Of a stretch of 64,000 bases of DNA, positions 22,101-33,640 are shown piece by piece. The position numbers and the translations under genes were made by a program. This DNA is from Oikopleura dioica (taxonomy: Eukaryota; Chordata; Appendicularia; Copelata; Oikopleuridae). The first letter of the stretch is position 1. Each line of letters opens with the position of its first letter. The stretch spans positions 13,521,001 through 13,585,000 of the forward strand of contig OU015567.1 in the NCBI GenBank assembly GCA_907165135.1, given 5' to 3'. The notes below the pieces were generated by a model. That model did no database searches, was not told where the DNA came from, and saw nothing but the letters and a program-made list of their open reading frames with translations.

Positions 22101-25100
22101 TGTGTAACGCGTGTTATTAATAACTCGCTTAAAATCTGGATAATCCCACTGGACGAGTACGAGAAGAATCTTAAAATCTGAACTTCACGTTTGCTCGTTC
22201 TCCAATCTGTGTATTATTCCATTTATGGATTATTACGCCACCTGATGAAAATATTTCTGAGCAGGTGGAGGTGATCTCATTTGCACTAGCGGTCAACTTA
22301 ACTCAGTCTTTAGGGTGTTATCTTTGCAGCCAAAAAGACTAGCAACGATTCGAGGAAAGCGGGCTGCAATTTACAGTCGCTGAGATGCTGCAGCCAAAAA
22401 GCGGATTCACACGCGCTTCATTTTTACTGTTCCAGATTTTTAATAATGAAACGAAAAATTTGCATAATTATTCAATGAACAACGCTCAACTTCAAGTTTC
22501 AAGTTTTTCAAGTTTCGATTCGTAGTTTTTGGAGAGTTACCTTTTCGGAAAGGAGGAAGTTCCATGTCGTCATTACAGAGGTCACCTTCGCAGCAGCTGT
22601 GACACACTCGAACGTACGGATATTCGTAACATAATGTTTTATTCGTCGAAGCCTTGGGATATTTTTTTTAATAGGAATAGCTTTGGCAGAGCTTCTAAAA
22701 CCCTAAGATATTTTTTCATGAACTTTTGCCAGCAAAAAAATCCAGGTGCTGAAATAGGGCAGATGATTTATTCACTCGTGGCTTTGACGGAAAATAACTG
22801 CGGCCTTGATAGCTCTTCAGTTTGTTAGTTTTACAACTATCAGCTTATGTAAAATGTTGACCCCTGTGGCTCAACGAAGTCTGCTTTCGATTAGTAGCTC
22901 CAGATGGATGATGAAGAGTTACCTGAACTTCACAAGCTTGTTTCTGTTTGCATCCCTTTGTTATCCGAACTTGGCCGTTTTCTTGTCGGAATTCCGTCAT
23001 GCAAAGCTAAAAAATAAATGATTATAAGTACTATTTGCCCCTTTTGAACCCCAACAAGATGCACTTTAGGAGCTGTGATGAAATTTCCTTGCAAAATATC
23101 AGCCGCTCATTTAGTCTTGTTCAATCTCAGGCGTTGCGTGAAATTCCTGAAAATTTCACCCACGTTGTCTCAAATCTAAAAATGCTCGCTCATCATAATC
23201 TGCCATTTTAGATAATTATCGCCACATGCAATTCAAGTCCTGTTGAGCACCCTTCCAAGAGCGCGAATTCTAACGCCATTAGCTCATTCTCATTCCGCGA
23301 ATTTCCACGGCTCGTTAGGGCCAGTCCATTATTTCGCCAACATGTGAAAGAAACGGTAAAACGGGTTTAATCAAGTCAAAATAGAGTTGACTATTTTGGC
23401 TGTTTTTGGTCGACTTGAGGGAATTGTTTTCTGTTAGTACTAATGCTGCTCAATTAATTTTGATGGCAATTACTGAGCCGCTACATTTTTCTATAAATAT
23501 TAATTATTTTCATTTCATAGGCAAACATAAAATTTTCCGCTGTGAGGATATATGGAGATAAATTTGAAGGCAGCCAATCAAAAGGCTCGAGACTCGTAGT
23601 GGGGGCGCTTATCGGGATTTGAGCGAAAATTATTGGTTGAAAATCAAGTTTGCTGATCAGCCAATCAAAGCCCTGGAAAGCCTTAGTGGCGGCGCTTCAC
23701 GGGTTTTGAGTCTGAAATACTCGGTATTTTATATATTTAATGTATAAATAATATAATATTTAATATATAATATAATATATTATTATAAAATATAATATAA
23801 TATAATATAATATATAATATATATGAAATATAATATAATATAATATAATATAATATATATATATATAAATATAATATTTAATAATATTAGAATATTTATT
23901 GATCATCAGACTCTAAGATCATGATACGCGTAAAAATGCAGAATTTAGGGGAGAATTTTCAATATCATATGTGACAAAAAATGTCCGTCAGTAAACTTGA
24001 CGATAATTTTTGTCGAGATATTTCTTTCCAAATAGTTTTTTACGATTAGGAGCATGAAGCATTTCCTGTTCGTACTGCATGTTTCCCGACTGGCCGTCTT
24101 TTCTTGGAAAAAAACAATTCAAAAAATTTGATCGAGCGAGGTCAGCAGCATCGCAACGAAATTCGTGGAGATGACAGGCATGACGAAAGTTGCTGCATTA
24201 ATGATGTACGAAAAAGACTACTGCAAGAAAGATCCAAAAGTCTTAGACCTGATTTTTGCAACAGATTGAGCCCGGTCGGTTACGCGGGGTGGATTTGCTC
24301 GCCACAAATGCGGCTATTAATTTTGATAAAACGTATTTTTGTCCATGTTGCCGTTTAACGAAAGGGATTAATCGTCGTGTCAGCAAATTTTAATGCAGAT
24401 CAACTTGAAGGAAACAAGTTTTGTGACGATTGTTTTGGCCGACTGCGGTTGGTCTGTGTATTCGTGGAGTCCCAACGCGCATATTTCTCCCTTCGCGCAA
24501 ATCGGCAACGTCGCCTTAACGACCCTCAGAAATGCACCTGCTGGAACATCAAGGCTCAGAAATGCATTCCTAAGCGTAACAACTTTTTGCAAGGAGCGAG
24601 AGAATATGGATTTCCGCCAAATTTTTCTTGACTTTTCACAAGTTAAATTTCCTAGGTCCTAGGAATATTTACGGGGGAATACATAAAGAGAGTCAATAGG
24701 CCGCGCAAGCGCGGCTTTTTTTTTGTTAACTCGAAGCCGCAAGCGGCTTCTCGATTATGACCGTAATTCTGAATCCAATATGAAACCCCTTATCCATTCA
24801 GAAATTTCTTATTAAAAGAAAGCTTCGATAAGAAATTATCTCAAACCTTTTTTCTAAAACAAAGTATCTCTATACTATTTATCGATATCAATCCCCTTTT
24901 AGCATCTCGTTTTATCGAGGTTGAGTCCCTTATCTAAACCGCACTGAAAATAGAGAATGGTAAAGTCTTCCGGCAGCTACGTATTGTTCCTCTCCAAAGT
25001 GGCGATTTATGATCAAAGCATTTTTAGGCCAGCAATTAGGCGAACAAAGGAAATTGTGAAATTTTTGCGTCTTGTTTCGTTACGTCGCTAATGCCCGGTT

Positions 25101-28100
25101 GAGAGTTGTTTTTGAACTAACCTGATCTTCGGTACACGAGAGCGACTCCGTAAGGCAATCTTCGTCGTAAAGGCCGTTGATGCATTTGTAGCACTCCGAG
25201 GCTACAAGACAACTGTTAGTTTTAGAAAGAAATGACGGAACAAGAAAATGATTGTTGCAAGATTGTTGGAAGGAAAGCGCGGAATCGTGACAAACTTTGT
25301 TTATGAAAAAAAAATGTGAAGGGGGAAACAATTGCAAAGGAGACTACCACGTCTACCCTGTCTTTGGCTTGCCAACCTGTGTAGAAAACCTGAGTCAGGG
25401 TCCTGAGAGGGCTATCTTAAAACCGAGTCTATGATTTTTCTTGAAGTTTATTTTTTGTATCCAAAAAGGAAAAATTAAAGATCAACAAGTTCCATTTAGA
25501 GTCCATGTGCTCAGTTACCATATCGCTTCAGAAAAAAGAGAGAGAGAGGCACGTCAGAACTCGCACTAAGAGGCGATTACGTAACCATTCCGGGTCTAAT
25601 CCTTTTTTGAGAGATGTTATGGACAAATGTTCTAAGAGACCGCCGAAATGACCAATTGAACTTATCGCTTTAGTCCTAGTCGACTGAAGATCGATGCAAT
25701 TTTTAAGGCTTGTCTTGGCAGAAATTCGCGCTGACAAGCGAATTGAGGTGCGAAGTTCAAATTTGCTGTTAATAACTTTTCGGTTATCAAAATTGCTGAT
25801 ATCATTACTACAGTAACTTACAGGCGGATTAATCCTTTCTTTTTAAAAATAGATAAGTAAGCTACTGGCTGTGCTTCAATATCTCAGTTTCTGACGTTAT
25901 TAAGGGATCCCCCCCTGTTTTTTCAAGTCTTTGGTACGGGTCTATGTTTGACATTTTTAGATTCCCCGTTCTCTGAGGATCATTTTGATGTGTCACATGA
26001 CCCCCTTACAAACATTTATCCCCGAGATTTTAGCCTTCAAAAATAGCAAAGATGCATATAAATTGTACTTAGCGTGAAAATCGGATTTTTTTCGGTTTTT
26101 TAATGTCATCCAAATAAGCCATATAAGGGGTCTTTCGAAAGCTTAGAATCTGCCGATTAAGAATATAATAACCGCATTAGAAATTTTTGCCCATTTGTTG
26201 GCGCTAGAGAGCAATGAAAGACCAAAAAACGCCAAAAATGGCTACAGATGGTTGTTCATAAGAATTTTTTTTATTACTTGACCGAATTGGCTCTCTGTAC
26301 TAGAGATTGAAGATTAGGCTCCATTTTATCCGAATCTTTTCTCAGATGGAGTCTATCTAAGCCCAAATTGGCTGAATTTCGATTCAAAAATGGCCTAAAA
26401 TGGCGTTTTTTCGAAATTCTCGGACTTTGGCCCCTCCTAGTGGTAGGTTTGCCTTTAGCAAAAAACTTCTCTGTACTAGAGAATAGCGGATAGCACCTAA
26501 GCTTTCCGTAGAGCTATTGCACGCCCAAGTTCATAAGCGCAAATCGGCTGAATTTCCAGTCAAAGATGGCCAAAACGGGGGATCCCTTAAGCCCCGGATT
26601 ATTTTCAAGGAGTTTCGATAATATTCTACGTAGAGAAAAACGGAAAACGCCCTGTTCGTAACTCGCGAATCCTAACCAACCGTTTCTTGTTTTCAGTTCT
26701 TGATTTAGAAATAAACTAATCTGGGAGCTGGAACTTATCCTCTCGATTTAGATTTTCGCTTTTCGCGCTGTTTAATCTGTTTTTAGATTGCGATTTTATT
26801 GAGTCACAAAATTTTTAGGGCAAAATGCGAAATTTTCTCTTCATTTAACATTTTTCATTTAGAAAAATTTCGTTATCCAAAAAATTAGAATTTTGGAAAA
26901 ACAGCGGCAAAGACCTTAAAAACTAGCTGCTCTTATCAAAAACAAACGAAAACATTATTTTCTAACACGCTTCTCGCCGAAAAGATGAATGAAATTAATT
27001 GAACGTTGCGAGTTCTCTTAAACGTAACGTAATAACGTTTAATTTAATGAGCCCCTTTATCACTTCCAAAACAAGAGCCAGAAAGGAATAATGAAAACGA
27101 AAGCGATGTGTCGCTCGAAAATAGAATAATCTCAAACATACATAGAAAGACAACGAATTTGCTTGTTTTTGAAGAAATTTGTCACGACATGTTTTATGTC
27201 ACATGTTTCTTGCTCAATTAAGGAATAATAATTCAAAGCTCAAATCAATAATCAGAATAATGTGCTTATCACCAATATTTTTTTGAAAATAAATTATATT
27301 TATTTATTATTATATTATTTTGAGCCAAATATCGAAATTTCAGTATTTTTCAAACAAAAATGACCGACTCACAATTTTCATAATAGTTTAAATTGAAAAT
27401 ATTCGTCTAATTTTCTCAATAGAATTAAGGGTAGTCTAACCCCTAATTTTAAGGGTACGACAGTAAGTTAAATTGAAGTTTAACGTTTAACTGAACGCCG
27501 AAATGGAACTCTAATCCGAATTATACTCTTTTTATTGAGCAGTAGAGCTCATACCTAACCCTCACCCTAAAGTTAACCCCTGCCCGCATGGAAAATTTGT
27601 TACCCCTGCCCGCATATCGACCTACGCGTAGGTCGGGCCTTTTGAGGGTCTTTCAGTCGTGATAAAATTTTCGAAAGGACTTGAATGGAAAGATAAAAGC
27701 TGAGCTATCTTCTGGACATGATCAAATTTCAAATATCCAGCGTCAAACGTGAACAAATGTTGTTTTTCCATAAGTATAATTGGGATTAAAGACAATTTAC
27801 CTACGCGTAGGTCGATATGCGGGCAGGGGTTAAGACCAACCCTCATCTTATGAATTTCACAATATATACCATCCCTAGAGCAGCAAAAAAAAGCTCTAAA
27901 ATCTCGCAACGTGTGCGACTCTTACATTAGCAAAATCATTCAAAAAAGAATGAATCGCTCCTGATCCCCGTTCAATAAATTGCCGTGAAGTAATAACGTT
28001 TTCAAATCTTCAATTTCGCACTGGCTCAAGAAAAACCTGCTCGCGCAAAAAGAAATATGGAAATTTTTAACGACATGTTTTGTTTCTTTTTTAAAACTAC

Positions 28101-29320
28101 TATTTCAAGCTTTTTAACCTCATTTTTTCTTCAAAAAAATGTGAGTTGAACAAGTCTAAGTTATTCTTCGCGAACACCTGTCTTATAAAATTTTCATTTT
28201 TAAAGAATTTGCTTCAAGGAAAAGTGACGGCCGCGGCGAAATCGCAGAATTTGGAGGAACGAGATTTTTCACTTTATATTTTCATATCAATAACCAAGAG
28301 CCGCTTAATTTAAATCTAAGTTTGTTTGAATTCGCTTCTGATTGAACCCAGTTACGTCAGCCAAAATTGAAAGAGAGATTCGGGCAACCGAGGATTTGTA
28401 TTGTAATCCTCACTTCAAAACCGGAAAAGATAAAAAAAAGGGTGGAGCTACGAGGTATGCAAAAAATCTGGATCGTTCATCTCACGTAGATTTTATTATA
28501 GAGCTTCTTTGAATATCAAATAGGGGTACTTTTTTTAACGGGAAGATTCTTAAGGGTCTCCTCATTTTAACGGATTTATTTTTTCTCAAGAATGTCGCTA
28601 TTTTAACGGATTCCTGAGCCCTTAAATCCTTTAAAATGGTGACCCTCTTGAGAAATCCGCTAAAATGGTGAAATCTAGAAAAATTTGCCCGTTAAAATGG
28701 GCAACCCCTTATTTGATTTGGGCGTTAAAATCGATCATTTTGATGATTATTTTTTAACTTGGATTTTTTTGCTACTGGAACTGAGAAGTTGAGGTTCCCT
28801 TCTCTTAGCAATCAAAATAGTTGAGGCTTCTGGTTGCGGTTCAATTATGAGAAAGTGGACGTGAGTTTTTCCATTTTATCCTGAATAAGACCACTCGCTG
28901 CATAACGCTCATTTTTGCGCACTGCTCGCTAATCTGGAGCCGTTCTTACACAATTTGGGCGAGGCTTCTCTTCAAGACACTCTTTATTTGATTGGGTTTT
29001 TCTTAAAACCCTTTGTTGGGAAACGGTTGGTGCTTTTTCGTTTAATTTAGGGTATTTATTAGTTTTATTGAGCTTTCTTCTTTGAAGACACCCCTTTTTT
29101 ATCCTTTAAAATTTTCGGCTGTAAAAATAATACATTTTATAGTTATGAAACAACTCTGTTTTTGAGCTTGAAGAATCTTTCTTATCTCTTATGTAAAAGC
29201 AATTATCTTTGATTCACTTCACGATCCCGATCGTCAAGAGCGTAATTACGATTATGCAACAACAGTTACAGTAAACTCACCGATGGCCGCCGCCAATACT
29301 GTAGTAGCAAGTATCCTCAT
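19143..29320 (-). CDS. Secreted Ly6/uPAR domain fused to a catalytically dead trypsin-like domain
   Basis: Twelve minus-strand exons: 29320..29281, 25201..25122, 23006..22923, 22652..22541, 22026..21676, 21472..21352, 21289..21207, 20516..20440, 20058..20016, 19967..19735, 19613..19521, 19283..19143; 485 residues, every phase matching. Order: signal peptide (MRILATTVLAAAIA); a three-finger Ly6/uPAR domain (ECYKCINGLYDEDC, RITKGCKQKQAC, VCHSCCEGDLCND, the family's CC-x3-CN end); CGKPAIKP as in chymotrypsinogen; a linker of about 90 residues with a RGRR site; IAAGRPSVPGSWAW (zymogen N-terminus); the S1 fold. Catalytic His is Gln (WILTAAQC), Asp is kept (NDVALLLI), Ser is Gly (GDGGGPLVC). So a pseudoprotease. 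The intron 20439..20059 has GA-AG ends. The first intron is 4.1 kb, long for this genome. Confidence 0.8.
23571..23712. repeat. Two diverged tandem copies of a GC-richer unit
   Basis: CAGCCAATCAAAAGGC...GTGGGGGCGCTTATCGGGATTTGAG at 23573 recurs about 85 bp later as CAGCCAATCAAAGCCC...GTGGCGGCGCTTCACGGGTTTTGAG. Both copies are in the same orientation within an intron of the Ly6-protease gene. Source unknown. Confidence 0.6.
23720..23892. repeat. AT-only low-complexity tract (TATAA/ATAAT units)
   Basis: About 170 bp of nearly pure A and T made of TATAATA-like units in irregular tandem. It would be a hotspot for assembly error and replication slippage. Confidence 0.95.
24053..24662 (+). pseudogene. 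Possible decayed + strand coding segment within an intron
   Basis: Composition is GC-richer than the surroundings and open frames pass from one phase to another. An ATG at 24054 opens a hydrophobic start (MKHFLFVLHVSRLAVFSW). A second frame reads EMTGMTKVAALMMYEKDYCKK to a stop near 24268. A third reads TYFCPCCRLTKG, and a fourth runs about 24393..24662. No splice sites join them convincingly. It could be a broken gene or mobile-element remnant, or chance. No family recognised. Confidence 0.22.
24701..24757. repeat. Paired GC-rich hairpins followed by a T run
   Basis: GCCGCGCAAGCGCGGC is followed directly by nine T, then GAAGCCGCAAGCGGCTTC. Each is a near-perfect stem of 6-7 bp. A similar pair lies at 32847. 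Function unknown; the first looks like an intrinsic terminator but this is eukaryotic DNA. Confidence 0.75.
25373..25413. repeat. Dispersed repeat A, copy 1
   Basis: CTGTGTAGAAAACCTGAGTC followed by AGGGTCCTGAG recurs at 32763..32803 with one or two mismatches. The core CTCAGGGTCCTGAG-like part is almost palindromic and resembles a terminal repeat of the hAT element at 47174 (CAGGGTCCGA). Confidence 0.75.
25900..26590. mobile_element. TTAA-flanked inverted-repeat element (piggyBac-type target)
   Basis: TTAAGGGATCCCCCC at the left is mirrored by CGGGGGATCCCTTAA at the right, about 690 bp apart. TTAA at both outer edges fits a piggyBac-like target. No transposase frame. Inside, CTCTGTACTAGAGA occurs twice (about 26293 and 26469) in direct orientation. 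Confidence 0.68.
27573..27833. mobile_element. TTAA-flanked MITE with long terminal repeats, piggyBac-type
   Basis: Left end TTAACCCCTGCCCGCAT, then a second copy continuing ATCGACCTACGCGTAGGTCG; the right end carries the inverse ending GCGGGCAGGGGTTAA. Arms match for about 33 bp. A partial duplication of the left end (27573 and 27601) suggests nesting or slippage. The TTAA-CCCC start is typical of piggyBac-like ends. Confidence 0.78.
28517..28716. mobile_element. Foldback element of about 200 bp
   Basis: Arms 28517..28542 (CAAATAGGGGTAC...TTAACGGG) and 28687..28716 (CCCGTTAAAATGGG...CCCTTATTTG) are inverted copies with small gaps. The interior repeats TTTTAACGGA and its complement several times. 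No frame; superfamily unknown. Confidence 0.6.
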
Positions 29321-32300
29321 GACTGTAATTCAGTCTTGATGAGCTTCTCCCGGGTTCATCAACTTTTATTTAATTATAAATTTTAATAACGCGGCAGAAA
29401 TAATTCCCTTGATTGAAATTTTCCCAGAGAGCCCAAAAACGGCTTTGAAAAGGTAAGCTCTTAGAACAGAAGCTGCGGAAATTACTTTTGCGCGGGAGTG
29501 ATCGAGAAACCACTTGGCATTTGTAAAGCAAAAATTGATAGAGAGCAAGTTTAATATCAACCACAAGATTAACCGTAATGCTCGAAATTGGAAACTAAAG
29601 AGTTTTGACCAGACCAAAGAGCTAATTTTGGGGAAGTAGCACAAAACGACTAAAAGGTCCGACAAATCGGACCAAACTTTCCGTCAAATTTTAGACTAAT
29701 CAGATTTCCGCTTTCGGCCGGTAGGCGAATCAGATTACAGAAAAAATTGTCGCGAAAAATCGAGTTATTTGTCGCCGTTTTTCGTCAATTTTAATGTTAT
29801 TTTTGATGAAAATTCGTTATATTTTCTGATTTAAATTGTTCTCGATGACATAACACGCTTTTTAAATTAAATTTTTCTATGATTAATACGTCAATTGAAC
29901 CCTTTTTCTTTGTTTATTCTCTTGCTATAGCTCTTCTTTCTTCTTTTTTTTTTGAAAAAAATGTCAATGTTTTTTTTTACTTCAAGTATCCAAAGCAGCT
30001 GTAGAATGTCTATCTGTAGAGTAAATAAATCTCTGATTGAAAATCGTTAATTTTGCTTCTTTGGAGTATGAAGATCTCGTCGATTCTCGCGCTCCTTGGT
30101 TGCTTCTTCTCGGACCGCAGAGAAGTACCGCGCGGGTACTCGGCGCTCGGGAGCGCCACCTGAGTAGCGCGCGCAAAGTACGGCGCTGCTCAACAAAAAC
30201 GCACAAACATTCCCCCGCTCTTGGAAGGCAGCTACGTACTGATTAGCGGAACACTACCCAAAGCTGCCCAGACATTTTTTATTGACGATTATTGTTTCAT
30301 TCGATTATTACATGCGTGTTTCTGAGCTAAATAGGTAGAAAACGCATCAGGAAACATGAAATGTGAATCATTTTTAATAAGAAAACATGATTTCATTATT
30401 CTTAGGTTATCGCTAGTCCGTTTTCCGGTAGTACTTTTTGCTAGCGTTCCGAAAATCTCAATCAGTTCCATTCTAGTTCCAGTAAAACCTCCTTATGCAA
30501 ATTCACCGAGATATTGCAATTTTCTTGTCATGTTCATAATTTTTTCTTTTCTAATTTCAACCTAAGCACTTCTGAGAAATTTTCGGAAGCCATAAGAAGT
30601 CCTTCATCAATGAACTAAAGGAGTAAAAGAACAGTAAAAGGTTCAGGGTGTGTCTAATTGAATTTAATCCATATGGACTATAGTCAAAGATCTATATTTA
30701 CGATAAAACATGAAAAGTCCGCTTGATTTTTTTCTATTTTTGTATATTTTCGCTCGAAACCCTTCTTCAAAAATAGGATTCTAATTTTACTGCTAAAGCG
30801 GTGCATCTGTACGTATCCGCTCTAGAACTTTTCATCCCTGGCAGCCCGTGGCGTGATCCAAAGCCACTGGTATCCACTCGTAAATTGAGTCACTTTGAAA
30901 ATCTGGCGGCACTTGGCGAAAGTCGCAATTTTCGAAATATTTACCGGATTTGTGGCGACGCACTTTAAAATGCTCTAATCAGTATTTAAACGACTGCTTT
31001 AATTATATACAGTAATGCTAGGAGAGGAAGCGAAAGTGAAGGAAGAAGCCCTCAAATGTTCATCGTTACATTCTTTTCAAAGAATATTTTGTATGAATGA
31101 GCTTTTTCTCTATTTCATGAAAGCATCAGAACAAGACGAAGATAACCGGAGACGTCGAGTGAGACCTGGAAGATGAAGTTTTCGACAAAAAGATGAGACT
31201 TCTTCTGACTGGCAGAAACCCATCTGTCTGGCAAAAAACTGAACCTTTCCGAGATCAAGAAGAATGATTTTGGAAGTTACGGATTTGAGCAGTAACACCC
31301 GCATTTTATACAAGACAAACTTGACTATGTTCCATCTAGCGGGATCGTTTTTCTGGTCCGGTACTTCCAAAGGTTACTTGGTCCAAATGTGGGACGGATG
31401 ATACAACTATGGCGCAAGACGGCCTACTTACCAACTCGTATTAGATAAGAAGTTTTATATAAGAAAATATGGCAAAAACCAGCATTTTGAGGACAATTTC
31501 GACATGATTTTAACTCCCTCGATCAAAAAATCAAAATTTTGAGCATATTTTAATGTTTAAACTGCCCTTTTGCGCTGAAAAATCATAAATCTCGTTTTTT
31601 TTTGAAATTATTTTTCATAAGAACCAATTGAATCTCCTTGATAACATGTATTTGAGTCTGCGCCTCACGAAGATTGCCCTTTCTTTAAAAAATATCATGA
31701 ATTTGAAGCGTATTTACCGAAAGTTTTATCAAATTTATTGATTGTCTGTTGCATTTCAACCCTTTTTCGGCCAACAATTGCATGAAAACAGCATAAAAGA
31801 TCCCCAAAAGAAGAAGTAGAGCAAATGATACAACCATTCCCTTGGTGTTGCGCGATCGGACCCACTTCCAGCATCAGCCAAGCGCGACGTCTATTTTCGA
31901 ATTTGTATAATTGCCCAGCTTTATCAGATAATTCATTTTATATAATCATTCAACCACGAGTACCTTCTTTTCTGAAACGAACATATTCTTCTAGTTGATT
32001 TGCGAGTACTTGATATTCGACAGAACCCTAACCACAATCCATACAGTTTTATGGCTCTAATTATTCATGAGAATCTTTAGCTTTCCAAAGCAGGTCTATG
32101 ACTACCATCATATCGTTGATATGCTAACAACGAATGAATGTGTACTGTTTTACGCCGAGCCGTGTCGATATCACAAATGTTAAATAGCAAAGTTTAGAAT
32201 TCATTATTGCGGGCAAGCTTACCATTTCTTGTTCAAGTCGTAATCGCACTGGTCATGTTTCGCGGAATAGTTATTTTTTCCAAGAGTGACTCCAACTGGT

Positions 32301-32762
32301 AGAATCGTCGTACCAATTGCCACATGGCTCTTTACGTCGGACCGCAAAAGTCTCACTTTTCAATGAACAACGGAGAAGTTCTACCAAAGGCAAAGAACTA
32401 AAAGTTTGGGCAATTATCGTCTACAAATGGCCCGAGAAATCGAAATTAGAATTGAACGAGGCATCCGAGGTAGTTGCTTCTAGGAATCACTCGTAAGAGT
32501 TAATTCCATCACCATAACCAAGAAAAAGGACAACTGCATGAACCGGCATGAAATTGAAATTTGTCATTTTGATTTCCATGCCGCAATAGCGTTGTTATGC
32601 AGCCCATTATTGGGCGCAATAAAAAGGCGACCCACACGTTCCAGGCGCATTCGTTTAATCCTCTCTTATGTAATCACCAAACTCAATTCAAGCATTCAAA
32701 ATTTCAAGACAGCTTTTTGAGCAGAAGTTGCCCTAATGGTCCATTAGTAATGGACTCGTCAA

Positions 32763-32803
32763 TCTGTGTAGAAAACCTGACTCAGGGTCCTGAGCAGGGT
32801 TAA
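32763..32803. repeat. Dispersed repeat A, copy 2
   Basis: Second copy of the 40-bp block found at 25373 (CTGTGTAGAAAACCTGACTC...), followed within 45 bp by paired hairpins like those near the first copy. Confidence 0.75.
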
Positions 32804-32844
32804 TGACCAGCCGCTCAAATCGTCATGTCATCTTTTCAATTTTG

Positions 32845-32902
32845 GCGAAGCCGCGGTGCGGCTTCGTTTTTGAAAAAGCCGCTACGCGGCTTTCATTTTA
32901 AC
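32845..32902. repeat. Paired GC-rich hairpins, second locus
   Basis: GAAGCCGCGGTGCGGCTTC and AAAGCCGCTACGCGGCTTT, 10 bp apart. Each is a stem of seven or more pairs with the core AGCCGC/GCGGCT shared with the pair at 24701. Confidence 0.75.
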
Positions 32903-33433
32903 TCTTTTAGGACCCTTATTCAGACATTGCATGAAGAAAAAATAGCGAAGCTGTGTTATTTGCCAATCAACTTACGCCATACTTATAAGAAACAACAAAT
33001 TACATTATTGCGACGGACGGTTACGCGTTGGTTCTATTAATTTCTCATGTAACAATATGCTCCAGTTGTGCTTTACAAGAAAAGTGAGTTTTCTTCGATG
33101 TTGACCGGTAAATAGCTTTTTGGAACGAAGCTTTTGTCATCACGCAAAACATAAAGCATTCAATTATGGGGACCTCGTGCAAAGTGCGTTCCCGTAATCG
33201 CCCCTAATCCTTGATAGACCGTTCTTCCCCACTTCCGTTTAACGATAATTCATCCTTTCAATTTCTAATGCAGAGCAAGTTTATTATTCTCAAGTAAATA
33301 CAATATTCGGCCTTTTCTTCGCCTGGTTCCCGTATAATTTCTTCCAAAGGTGGGTTTTCATCAGCCTTTTGTGAACGAACCAAACTGAAAATAAAAGTTA
33401 TATAAAACGAGTTACAAAACGAACCCTTAGAGT

Positions 33434-33640
33434 TCAAAATATTTCTGGCTGAATGGATGGTTGACCGCCTGTAAGATCAAAATCAAAGATAAAATGATCA
33501 TATCAAAATATATTTTATGTAATATTTTGATGAGTAAACTTACTTTTCCGTTTGCCGCAATCAGTGACCAAGCAAGTGCCAAAGATGGAGACGGATAGAA
33601 AGACAGAGAAGACTGACAAGACTGTTATTGCTTCTTTCTC
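33434..33640 (-). CDS. Possible 3' exons of a single-pass membrane protein
   Basis: An exon 33640..33544 has a good acceptor (tttcag) and donor (gtaag) and encodes a hydrophobic helix (VLSVFSVFLSVSIFGTCL) with DCGKRK after it. It joins in phase to 33468..33434, adding a short tail ending QPEIF and a stop. Upstream exons could not be found with confidence, so this may be a partial gene or chance. Confidence 0.3.

Larger units (their letters stand above)
29321..33433. other. Gene-poor intergenic region
   Basis: No reading frame here has coding features. At 30127..30180 there is a cluster of GC-rich palindromes (GTACCGCGCGGGTAC, GGCGCTCGGGAGCGCC). The rest is AT-rich unique sequence apart from the repeats listed separately. 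Confidence 0.5.

Noticed and set aside
23720-23892. CRISPR-like or structured repeat array
   Set aside because: Units are irregular AT-only words without spacers; simple low-complexity sequence.
24701-24757. Bacterial-type terminator or contamination
   Set aside because: Surrounding sequence is continuous with intron-bearing eukaryotic genes on both sides, so contamination is unlikely; kept only as a hairpin repeat.
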